A DNA stretch of 6,084 nt. It comes from Spirochaetales bacterium (GTDB lineage: Bacteria > Spirochaetota > Spirochaetia > DSM-2461). Numbering within the stretch: position 1 is the stretch's first letter; every line of letters starts with the position of its first letter. Of this stretch, positions 1-6,084 are shown one piece after another. A program made the translations under genes and the position numbers. The notes under the pieces are model-generated. The model saw only the letters and a program-made list of their open reading frames with translations, made no database searches and had not been told where the DNA came from. The DNA lies in the NCBI GenBank assembly GCA_002748225.1, contig PDRU01000042.1:1-6084 (forward strand). Reading direction: 5' to 3'.

Positions 1-1583
1 TTTTAGCGGTTTTACCGGTCTTTTTTTCCTGCGGTTCGAAAAGCCCGGATTCTGATTCAGCTTCTCTTCAGGCCGCTTTGAATTCTTCCAGTGCCGTTGA
101 GCGGGCTGAGGCTGTGCGGAATTTTCAGACAGGCCTGCTGACGGATGCGGCCCTTGAGGGCGCACAGAATCTGCTCAGTACGGCAGGACGGGCCCGGAGC
201 GAAAAAGAGGGTCTTATCCGCGAGGCCATTGATTATTCTGATATTCAAACCCGTTATTATTCGGTGGAAGCTGTTTCGGCCGCGTACCTGTCTGAAGAAG
301 AGACTCCGGATGGAAAAGAGCTGACAATTCTGGATTACGGCCCCCGCGGAGAAATACCGGCTGAAAACCGGCGTCCAACTATTTTTGTTATGTTCAATCA
401 GGCCATGGTGCCCCTGGCTCAGCTGGGCCGGGTTATGCGGGAGTCGGAAATTCTGTCCATCGATCCTCCGGTTGAGGGCCGCTACACATGGTACGGAACA
501 AAAACCCTGAGCTTCCGTCCGGACGAACCCCTGCTGGATTCGCCGTTTTACCGGATATCCGTGTCCGGAAGCACCCGTTCTCTGGCCAAAGGGAAACTGC
601 GCGAACCTTTTGTCTTTGATCTCTTCGGAGAACGGCTGAAGATGGTGAACATGTTTCCCGGAAACGACGCTGACGCGGATGTGGGTATCTACGAAGTTCC
701 TCCGTCTCTGGCCCGGGAGCTGACAGTGGAATTCAACCAGCCGGTAGACCCGGAAACTGTGGGACAGTATCTGATCGTCAGGAATAAAAAGAAGGAATAC
801 GCGTTTACCGTAAGCCGTCCGGACTATCCGGAGCGGCTGATCAGCCGTACTGACAGAGCGGTGCTGCTGCGCCTGGAAACCGAGCCTTCCGACAATGCCC
901 GTCTGGATGTTGTTCTGCCCAGAGGGGCGGTTCCTTTTGAAAACTATCCGTCCGTTCAGGGTGAGCAGAAACTCCGGCTGTACACACTCCGGAGTTTTGA
1001 AGCGGAAGAACTGGACTCCAGTGCCTGGGATTTCCCGCAGGATAACCGGCCGTCCCTGTATCCGGTTTATCTGCATTTTTCTCATCCTCTGGCGGAAGAT
1101 GTTTCTTTGGAGAATTTCCGTATAGAAGTGGACGGGGTTCCGGTTAAGGCGGAAGAAACCCGTGTGTCATGGTCCACTGCGGCCTTTTATCTGAATGGAA
1201 TTAAGCCGGGCATGAAAGTGGAAGTGACCGTTCCTCCCGGTATTACGGACAGGTACGGCCGGACAGCTCCGGAAGTCCGGCTCAAAACGGAAATTCCCCG
1301 GCCGCGGCCCATGGTTGAATTTCCCCGGAATTACGGTTTGCTGCAGCATCTGGAGGCTGAATTTCCGCCGTCTCTGGTCTGGCTTACCCGAAACGTTACG
1401 GAAGGAACGCTGGGGCTGGCCGCCCGGAAGAGCTTCTACGGCAGCAGAACTCTGTCGTTTGAGCAGCAGGAACTGGACTTCAGCTCTATTCCCCGGGATA
1501 CCACCTATTTCCATAAAACAGATTTAACCCCCTATCTGCTCTCGCAGACAGAGAACGGCGCCGGACCGGCCGGGTATGGGTGA
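1..1583 (+). CDS. Alpha-2-macroglobulin-like lipoprotein (ECAM/YfhM type), N-terminal part; 5' truncated and ends at a frame break
   Basis: This is the N-terminal third of a bacterial alpha-2-macroglobulin, a large periplasmic protein that in this family traps invading proteases. The frame is open from base 3, so the true start lies left of the window; the TTG at 78 is only an internal Leu codon. Visible parts, in order, are the end of a signal peptide with lipidation Cys at 30-32, then an Ig-like domain at about 339-610 with the family signature FNQAMVPLAQLG and the later TKTLSFRPDEPL. A second Ig-like unit (LTVEFNQPVDPETV, about 717-790) and a third (PVYLHFSHPLAEDVSLENF, about 1060-1125) follow. 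The start of the first MG domain (LEAEFPPSLVWLTRNV) begins near 1345 and reaches DLTPYLL at 1521-1541. The frame stops at TGA 1581-1583 in the middle of that MG domain. The family's next block continues in another frame just downstream, so I read this as half of a frameshifted gene rather than a complete protein. The family call is firm; function is inferred. Confidence 0.9.
   Translation, partial: LAVLPVFFSCGSKSPDSDSASLQAALNSSSAVERAEAVRNFQTGLLTDAALEGAQNLLSTAGRARSEKEGLIREAIDYSDIQTRYYSVEAVSAAYLSEEETPDGKELTILDYGPRGEIPAENRRPTIFVMFNQAMVPLAQLGRVMRESEILSIDPPVEGRYTWYGTKTLSFRPDEPLLDSPFYRISVSGSTRSLAKGKLREPFVFDLFGERLKMVNMFPGNDADADVGIYEVPPSLARELTVEFNQPVDPETVGQYLIVRNKKKEYAFTVSRPDYPERLISRTDRAVLLRLETEPSDNARLDVVLPRGAVPFENYPSVQGEQKLRLYTLRSFEAEELDSSAWDFPQDNRPSLYPVYLHFSHPLAEDVSLENFRIEVDGVPVKAEETRVSWSTAAFYLNGIKPGMKVEVTVPPGITDRYGRTAPEVRLKTEIPRPRPMVEFPRNYGLLQHLEAEFPPSLVWLTRNVTEGTLGLAARKSFYGSRTLSFEQQELDFSSIPRDTTYFHKTDLTPYLLSQTENGAGPAGYG
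3..32 (+). other. Lipoprotein signal peptide end and lipobox (partial)
   Basis: In frame with the macroglobulin, codons from base 3 read LAVLPVFFSC followed by GSKSPDSDSAS. A hydrophobic run ending in Ser-Cys and then a polar, Ser/Asp-rich tether is the layout of a signal-peptidase-II lipoprotein signal, with Cys at 30-32 as the lipidated residue. Position -3 is Phe rather than the usual Leu, Val or Ile; relaxed lipoboxes of this kind are known in spirochaetes. The +2 residue is Gly, so there is no Asp-type inner-membrane retention signal by the E. coli rule. The positively charged N-terminus lies outside the window. ECAM of E. coli is also a lipoprotein, which supports the call. Confidence 0.8.
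1517..1583 (+). other. Frame break inside the macroglobulin gene
   Basis: The upstream frame (codons at 1542, 1545 and so on) is open to TGA 1581-1583. The downstream frame is open from just after TAA 1514-1516. Both can be read across 1517-1583, so the break lies in this interval. Protein similarity to the family continues in the upstream frame at least to DLTPYLL (1521-1541) and resumes in the downstream frame at about VWVNRLSDG (from 1574), which narrows the break to about 1545-1575. Restoring one frame needs one extra base, or 3n+1 bases. For example, one extra C after 1571 would give a smooth GPARVWVNRLSDG. The site contains three CCGG tetramers within 13 bases (1561-1573), a plausible place for slippage or a base-calling error. 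No good -1 slippery heptamer in the right frame is visible. Confidence 0.85.
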
Positions 1584-4500
1584 ACCGTCTTTCTGACGGA
1601 ACGGCTGCCGCCGGCGCGGATGTAACTGTATTCAATCTGGAGGGAAAAGAGTATTACGCCAGGGCAGACGCGCAGGGACTGGCTGTAATTGATCTTGCTC
1701 CGGGCGAGTATCAACAGTACTTCGACGGACGCGATGAAAAAGCCCTGTTTGTCAGAGCGGAACTGGCCGGTGATCTGGCGGAAATGAAGGTAAGGGAAGA
1801 GCACAATGTTTATGCATTCGGCATTTACAACACAGTAGAACCCCAGGAAGCGCCGGATTTCCATCACCGTATTCATATTTTTACTGACAGGGAGCTGTAT
1901 AAGTCCGGGGAAGAACTGGCTCTGCGGGGTATTCACTGGCTTCAGAATCCGGACGGCTTTGAGGCCTATGACGGGAACTATCATATTAATATTTCAGACG
2001 GCGGGGATGTGCTGTGGGAAGAGAACGGAAGTACTTCCATGTCCGGAGGGTTTTCGCACCGGCTGCGTCTGCCTGAAAATCTGGAACCGGGAGAGTATGT
2101 AATAGAGTATTCCGGTGAAGGTTTTGAAGCTTACTGCAATTTCCGCATAGCCTCTTTCCGGCGTTTGAATTTCCAGGTGACTTCCAAGGCCCTGAGTACG
2201 GATCTTGTTCACGGAGAGACGGTCGAAATATCTGTTCAGGCCGATAACCTGGCGGGCGGAGCTTTACCCTTTGCCCCCTACCACTATTACTGGACCCGCA
2301 AGCCGGTCCGTTTTGTGCCGCCGGGAACGGAGTGGAAAAACTGGTCTTTCGGCAGTTCCGGCTGGGGTTCGGAACAGATGCTCTCTTCCGGCGACGGAAC
2401 ACTTTCAGGCTCCGGCGGAGCCCGCATCAGTGAAGGTACCGTTGAGCATGAGGTAAGCGGCAGTGCCTACCGCTACACACTGGAAACAACGGTGGAAGAT
2501 GTGGACCGGCAGCTTGTCTCCTCAATAGCTTCGGCCGTAGTGCATCCGGCTTCGTATTATGTGGCTGCTCGGTTTGAACAGGGGGCGGCTGACGGCTGGT
2601 GGTCGCGTTTTATTCCGGTGGGCGATACCGTAAAAGCTGCCGTCCGTCTGGTGGATATACAGGGCGGGCTTTTGGAAACAGACGCGGTTCTGCAGTCCGG
2701 CCTTATAAAAGGTGAATGGCGGCAGTCCAGCCGTCAGGGGCTTTACGGCCGGGTGAATACCAGCTGGGAGTATGTGGAAGAAGAGCAGTGGAGCAGGGAA
2801 GTAAAAAGCAGCGGGAAGGGCGGCAGCCTGGAATTCTCGGTGGATAAGCCCGGCTCCTACACTCTCTACTTTGAATACCTGGACAGCGCCGGGCGTAAAG
2901 CCCGTACAGAAATTGATTTCTATGCAACAGGAAGCGGCTGGGTGCGTCAGGCCGGTCAGACACCTTCGGACATAACCATGGTTCCGGACAGGGAAATTTA
3001 CCAGAGCGGAGAAACCGCGCGGATTCTGGTTCAGTCGCCCGTTCCCAAAGGCCGTTATCTGCTGACTCTGGAACGTGAAAAAATTCTGGAACAGAAAATT
3101 ATAGAGCTGGACGGGTCCAACTCCCTGATTGAAATTCCCCTGAAGGATGCGTATCTGCCGGTGTTCTACGTGGTTCTGAGTTCCTTCACGGAAAGAACAG
3201 AAACCGAAGACAACTATTTTGAGCCGGACTTCGGGCGTCCGCGGAGTCTTTTTGGTATAACAGCCCTCCACATGGCAACAACTCCGGTGGAACTGGAGGT
3301 AAAAAGCCGGACGGTTCAGGACAGCTACGCTCCAGGTGAAGAGGCCGAAGTTCTGGTAACTGTAACGCAGAACGGCCAGCCGGTAGAAAATGCCGAAGTA
3401 ACGGTGCTGGCTGTGGACCGCGGCGTTCTGGATCTGGCCGATTATCATATTCCCAATCCGCTGAATTATTTTTACAACAGCTATCATTTTCCGCTGGGAA
3501 CTCTGGGTGACGACAGCCGGCGTCTGCTGCTGCGGCCTGTAACCTACGAGGTGGCCAGCCTGCAGGGAGGCAGCTCCGGCAAGCTCTCCGTGCGGAAAGA
3601 CTTTAACCCGCTGGCTCTTTTTGAGCCGGCCGCCCTGACAGACAAAAACGGTCAGCTGTGTCTGAAAATGAAACTGCCGGATACATTAACAACTTACCGG
3701 CTGACAGCTGTGGCCCTGAAGAAAAACCGGCTGGGAATGGATGAAAACGAATTCAAAGTGAGCAATCCGGTTAATGTCCGCGCAGCTCTTCCCCGCCGCT
3801 TCCGTAACCGGGACAGTGCCGCCGCGGGAGTTATTCTGACAAATACAACGGAAGAAAGCGTTGAGTTTTCCGTCAGTGCGGACTCAGACATACTGAAGAT
3901 TGCCGGTGCGGCGGAAAAAACAATTCAGGTTCCGGGAAAAACTTCGGTAGAGCTGCCCTTCCTTTTTGAAGCAGACCGCAAGGGAGAGGGCCGTGTACGT
4001 TTTACCCTCCGGAGTACAGTGCTCAACGAAGTGCTGGAAGAAAAAGTTATTGTTGAACAGCCCATCGCTGCCGAGGCCTTTACCACGGTGGGAACAGCCG
4101 CGGCCTCTGCTCCGGCAGAAGAAACTCTTGTTATACCTGAGTACTCCGCGGAGGGTTACGGCGGCCTTTCGCTGGTAATCAACTCTTCTTTCCGCCCGTA
4201 CATTGAAGACTCTTTTTCGCGTTTGAAAAACATTGCCTATCCGTCCATGAATGACCGTTTATACACTCTGGCGGCACTGGCCGTTGCCGGGAATCCTGAT
4301 ACCGCGGCCAATGAGGCCGCCGGGCTGTTTAAGGAGCTGGCGGCATATCAGTTTGAAAACGGGGGAATTGGCTACCGTTCTCCTTCGGAAGAGTTTGCCC
4401 GGCCGCACTGGTTCCCTTCCGCTCTGGCCGCGCAGGTTGATGTTCTTCTGGAAGAAGAGGGGGTGCAGTTTGAAAATCCCCTGAATATGAGAAAGCTGAA

Positions 4501-5749
4501 CGCCTATCTGCTGGAGCAGATGCAGGAAGCGCGGAAAAACAATCAGGTTCCGTTTCTGGCTGTATGGAGCGCCCGGATTCTGGCGGCCCGGAAGGCTGTT
4601 CCTCTGGCCCGGCTGGCCTGGCTGGAAGATGCCGAAGACCGTCTGGGACTGGCCGGATACTATCTGCTTTCGCAGGCCTTTGACTCTCTGGGTGCCGGCC
4701 GTAACGCGAATGCTCTTTATCAGCGGGGGAAAAATTTTCTGTCCATGGGAACACAGACCATAAGTCTGGCGGAAACCTATGAAAAACGGGAATACTTTTC
4801 CAGCGGAGAAGTGGAGCTGGCCTTGTTTCTGGAAGCCGCGGCCGCGCGGGGGGAAAATGAAGAACTGCTTATGCGTATAGCCTCTTCTCTGGATCAGAAC
4901 CGCAACGCCCGGCGTTTCCGCTCTTCTTTTGATGATTTCTGGATTCTTATGGGATTCCGCCGGCTGCTGAATTCTCCGGGGAATTCCGGGAATACCGGGG
5001 TGAAGGTGGAACTGGCAGAAAAAACGCTGCTGGAAGAACCGGCCGGTTCCGAGCCTGTACAAGTGGAAACCGGTTTTCCCTTTAAAGCCGCGCCGCTTTC
5101 CGAACTGCCGGCAGGAGAGCCGCTGAAACTGAATATTATCAATACCGGCGAGGCTGCGGCCCGGCCGCTGTATTACGCGGCTGTTCTGCGCTACGCTCTG
5201 CCGGTGGAAACAGCTCCGGGCCGGGATGAAGGTGTGGAAGTTTACAGCCGGATTGAAACACTTGACGGGACAATACTGGAAGAGGACAAGCTGCCTCTGG
5301 GTGAAACCCTGAGGGTAAGGGTTAACCTGAGTACACCGGTACGGCGCAGTTTTCTGAAACTGCTTGTACCGGTTCCTTCGGGCGCGGAAATAGTGGATGC
5401 CGGCTTTGCGACAACCAGCCGTTACAGCGATGAAGGCGGAACGGATGAAGAATCGTTTATGCGGGAAACGGTGTACGGAGATACGTCTGAATTCCTGGCC
5501 GACGGTTACGGTGCTTACGGGCCGGAAGGGTGGTGGTTCTGGTTCTACCGTCCTGTTAAAAAGATTTACGATAACGCGGTGAGTTATCTGTGGGAGGATT
5601 TTTACTCCGGCAGCCGGGAAATTACTTTTCTTATCCGCACAACTTCTCCGGGAATTTACCCCACACCGCCGGTCAGCGCATCTCTGGAATTTGAACCGGA
5701 AGTGTTTGGACGGGAATCAGGGAAACTCTGCATTATCCGGGGAGAGTAA
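1580..5749 (+). CDS. Alpha-2-macroglobulin-like protein, main C-terminal part, lacking the thioester motif
   Basis: This 1,389-residue stretch carries nearly all the bacterial alpha-2-macroglobulin core. By residue from GTG 1580, the rest of an MG domain (NRLSDGTAAAGADVTVFN) is followed by MG2/A2M_N at about 97-195 with TDRELYKSGEELALRG at 102-117. MG3/MG4 spans about 200-460 (RFVPPGTEW; HPASYYVAARF from 322). The bait-region-type domain spans about 466-615 (DREIYQSGETARILVQSP; then AVDRGVLDL from 611 and PNPLNYFYNSY). The A2M domain starts at about 671 (RKDFNPLALFEPAALTDKNG; LPDTLTTYRLTAVAL). A helical thioester-type domain spans about 870-1125 and the last MG domain about 1170-1389, ending in TTSPGIYPTPPVSASLEFEPEVFGRE. 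The usual YPYGCTEQ-like motif is YPSMNDRL at 887-894, and the helical domain has no cysteine, so covalent protease capture is not expected. GTG 1580 overlaps the previous stop by four bases and has no clear Shine-Dalgarno sequence. It falls inside a domain and would leave the product without an export signal, so it is probably not a true start. Confidence 0.92.
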   Translation: MNRLSDGTAAAGADVTVFNLEGKEYYARADAQGLAVIDLAPGEYQQYFDGRDEKALFVRAELAGDLAEMKVREEHNVYAFGIYNTVEPQEAPDFHHRIHIFTDRELYKSGEELALRGIHWLQNPDGFEAYDGNYHINISDGGDVLWEENGSTSMSGGFSHRLRLPENLEPGEYVIEYSGEGFEAYCNFRIASFRRLNFQVTSKALSTDLVHGETVEISVQADNLAGGALPFAPYHYYWTRKPVRFVPPGTEWKNWSFGSSGWGSEQMLSSGDGTLSGSGGARISEGTVEHEVSGSAYRYTLETTVEDVDRQLVSSIASAVVHPASYYVAARFEQGAADGWWSRFIPVGDTVKAAVRLVDIQGGLLETDAVLQSGLIKGEWRQSSRQGLYGRVNTSWEYVEEEQWSREVKSSGKGGSLEFSVDKPGSYTLYFEYLDSAGRKARTEIDFYATGSGWVRQAGQTPSDITMVPDREIYQSGETARILVQSPVPKGRYLLTLEREKILEQKIIELDGSNSLIEIPLKDAYLPVFYVVLSSFTERTETEDNYFEPDFGRPRSLFGITALHMATTPVELEVKSRTVQDSYAPGEEAEVLVTVTQNGQPVENAEVTVLAVDRGVLDLADYHIPNPLNYFYNSYHFPLGTLGDDSRRLLLRPVTYEVASLQGGSSGKLSVRKDFNPLALFEPAALTDKNGQLCLKMKLPDTLTTYRLTAVALKKNRLGMDENEFKVSNPVNVRAALPRRFRNRDSAAAGVILTNTTEESVEFSVSADSDILKIAGAAEKTIQVPGKTSVELPFLFEADRKGEGRVRFTLRSTVLNEVLEEKVIVEQPIAAEAFTTVGTAAASAPAEETLVIPEYSAEGYGGLSLVINSSFRPYIEDSFSRLKNIAYPSMNDRLYTLAALAVAGNPDTAANEAAGLFKELAAYQFENGGIGYRSPSEEFARPHWFPSALAAQVDVLLEEEGVQFENPLNMRKLNAYLLEQMQEARKNNQVPFLAVWSARILAARKAVPLARLAWLEDAEDRLGLAGYYLLSQAFDSLGAGRNANALYQRGKNFLSMGTQTISLAETYEKREYFSSGEVELALFLEAAAARGENEELLMRIASSLDQNRNARRFRSSFDDFWILMGFRRLLNSPGNSGNTGVKVELAEKTLLEEPAGSEPVQVETGFPFKAAPLSELPAGEPLKLNIINTGEAAARPLYYAAVLRYALPVETAPGRDEGVEVYSRIETLDGTILEEDKLPLGETLRVRVNLSTPVRRSFLKLLVPVPSGAEIVDAGFATTSRYSDEGGTDEESFMRETVYGDTSEFLADGYGAYGPEGWWFWFYRPVKKIYDNAVSYLWEDFYSGSREITFLIRTTSPGIYPTPPVSASLEFEPEVFGRESGKLCIIRGE
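4160..4960 (+). other. Degenerate thioester-type helical domain (TED) without Cys-x-Glu-Gln
   Basis: The region has the family's alpha/alpha-toroid style: Ala/Leu-rich helical repeats, the segment FENGGIGYRSP where homologues have an aromatic-Gly-Gly-rich turn, and repeated ALAAQVDVLLEEEG- and LAVWSARILAARKA-like helices. The place where thioester proteins carry YPYGC-x-EQ reads Tyr-Pro-Ser-Met-Asn-Asp-Arg-Leu (4238-4261). Cys is replaced by Asn (4250-4252), Glu by Arg and Gln by Leu. The fold seems kept while the reactive chemistry is lost, as also seen in the E. coli YfaS (MagD) class. The domain borders are approximate. Confidence 0.8.
4970..4999 (+). repeat. Short in-frame tandem repeat coding an Asn-Ser/Thr-Gly linker
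   Basis: Three adjoining units, AATTCTCCGGGG, AATTCCGGG and AATACCGGG, encode NSPG, NSG and NTG (residues 1131-1140 counted from GTG 1580). The last two are near-identical 9-mers. The repeat sits between the helical domain and the C-terminal MG domain, where a flexible linker is expected. It probably arose by local duplication and is short enough to be chance. Confidence 0.5.
5739..5744 (+). promoter_or_regulatory. Ribosome binding site of pbpC
   Basis: GGGGAG at 5739-5744 lies four bases before ATG 5749-5751, inside the last codons of the macroglobulin gene. The spacing is a little short, but the site matches a Shine-Dalgarno core (GGAG at 5741-5744) and supports this start. Together with the TAATG stop-start overlap it suggests translational coupling. 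Confidence 0.6.
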
Positions 5750-6084
5750 TGCACATCAGGGGCGTCCGAAGAATATGGCCCCGGGGCCGTGCGGGCAGGT
5801 TCTGCGCGGCTGCCGGGATTGTTCTTGCTGCGGGGGTTCTGCTCTTGCGGGCGGTGCCCCGTCTTGTACCCTGGGCCGGAGAAGAAACTCTGAACGGCAT
5901 GGTGTGGTCGCCGCTTGTTCTGGACCGGGACGGCCGGCTTCTGCAGGTGCGTCCCGTTAACAGCAAGGGGCTGAGGCGGATCTATGTTTCCGGAGAGGCC
6001 ATACCGCGGGAACTGAAGCGTATTGTCCGTGTCAGTGAAGACCGCCGTTTCTTTTTTCATCCCGGATTTGATTTATTTTCTCTG
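5749..6084 (+). CDS. pbpC: Penicillin-binding protein 1C, N-terminal part (3' truncated by window edge)
   Basis: PBP1C is a bifunctional peptidoglycan synthase, with a glycosyltransferase (GT51) domain followed by a transpeptidase domain, anchored in the inner membrane and facing the periplasm. The 112 visible residues show an Arg-rich cytoplasmic start (MHIRGVRRIWPRGRAGR) and one membrane segment at about 18-33 (FCAAAGIVLAAGVLLL). The PBP1C-type lead-in LVLDRDGRLLQVRPV comes next, then the first GT51 motif, SEDRRFFFHPGFD, at 96-108. Glu97 (6037-6039) is the expected catalytic glutamate. The motif is followed by LFSL where homologues usually have PLAL or similar. The start is ATG 5749 because it has a ribosome binding site, overlaps the previous stop as TAATG and gives a complete anchor. 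The remaining GT51 motifs, the transpeptidase domain and the PBP1C C-terminal domain lie beyond the window. Being directly downstream of an ECAM-type macroglobulin strongly favours PBP1C over other class A PBPs; the visible part alone would not fully exclude them. Confidence 0.9.
   Translation, partial: MHIRGVRRIWPRGRAGRFCAAAGIVLAAGVLLLRAVPRLVPWAGEETLNGMVWSPLVLDRDGRLLQVRPVNSKGLRRIYVSGEAIPRELKRIVRVSEDRRFFFHPGFDLFSL

Noticed and set aside
57..1085. A 342-codon open frame on the - strand
   Set aside because: It is fully antisense to well-conserved macroglobulin sequence, has no recognisable domain and a skewed composition (rich in Arg, Gln, Phe and His). The coding strand rarely uses the codons that would make antisense stops.
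1524..1535. Possible programmed -1 frameshift at TTTAACCCCCTA
   Set aside because: It does not fit the X XXY YYZ heptamer in the zero frame, and shifting here would replace the family-like PYLLSQTENG with an Arg-rich stretch.
1580..1582. GTG as the genuine start of a separate second gene
   Set aside because: It has no Shine-Dalgarno sequence and no signal peptide, and it begins inside a conserved MG-domain motif whose first residues (VW) are encoded just upstream in the same frame.
2522..3487. A 321-codon open frame on the - strand
   Set aside because: It lies inside the MG4 and bait-region-type part of the sense gene and shows no family motif or ribosome binding context, so it is a codon-use shadow.
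4259..5062. A 267-codon open frame on the - strand
   Set aside because: It is antisense to the thioester-type domain, and its sequence is a low-information Arg/Gln/Pro/Phe mix typical of reverse-strand shadows.
5691..5960. An 89-codon + strand open frame across the gene junction
   Set aside because: It overlaps both the macroglobulin end and pbpC in a third frame, its composition is Gly/Ser/Arg/Cys-rich and it has no motif.
1..6084. High density of CCGG throughout the window
   Set aside because: Most copies fall on frequent codons (CCG, CGG, and xCC followed by GGx). Codon preference explains them better than a regulatory or modification signal.

Overview
The window holds two genes on the + strand, both cut by its edges. 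Together they form the well-known bacterial pair of an alpha-2-macroglobulin-like lipoprotein (ECAM/YfhM family) followed by penicillin-binding protein 1C (pbpC). The DNA looks moderately GC-rich, with codon use dominated by CTG, GAA, CGG and CCG. A lipoprotein signal followed by a periplasmic protease-trap protein implies a diderm (Gram-negative-type) bacterium. The lipobox ends Phe-Phe-Ser-Cys, a relaxed form that would fit a spirochaete, but this is a weak hint and I cannot name the organism from this sequence.

Layout. Bases 1-1583 encode the N-terminal third of the macroglobulin: the end of a signal peptide with a lipidation cysteine at 30-32, Ig-like domains and most of the first macroglobulin (MG) domain. 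That frame ends at TGA 1581-1583. The rest of the protein continues in another frame, from codon GTG 1580-1582 to TAA 5747-5749: the remainder of the MG domain, MG2, MG3/MG4, the bait-region-type domain, the A2M domain, a thioester-type helical domain and the C-terminal MG domain. The two parts are clearly one ancestral protein of about 1,915 visible residues, broken by a frame change within about 1517-1583. pbpC starts at ATG 5749-5751, sharing one base with the macroglobulin stop (TAATG). It runs off the right edge after the membrane anchor and the first transglycosylase motif. No stretch of 300 bases lacks a gene, and I see no RNA gene, mobile element, CRISPR array, promoter or terminator.

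How they work together. In E. coli and relatives, the ECAM-type protein is thought to trap proteases that enter the periplasm, while PBP1C is thought to repair peptidoglycan. Here the overlapping stop and start suggest co-translation. Two things are unusual. The macroglobulin lacks the Cys-x-Glu-Gln thioester motif that ECAM proteins use to bond covalently to proteases, although it is the pbpC-linked copy. It is also frameshifted, so as written it would not yield one full-length secreted protein. I see no evidence of a previously undescribed system; the thioester loss and the frame break are what merit a second look.
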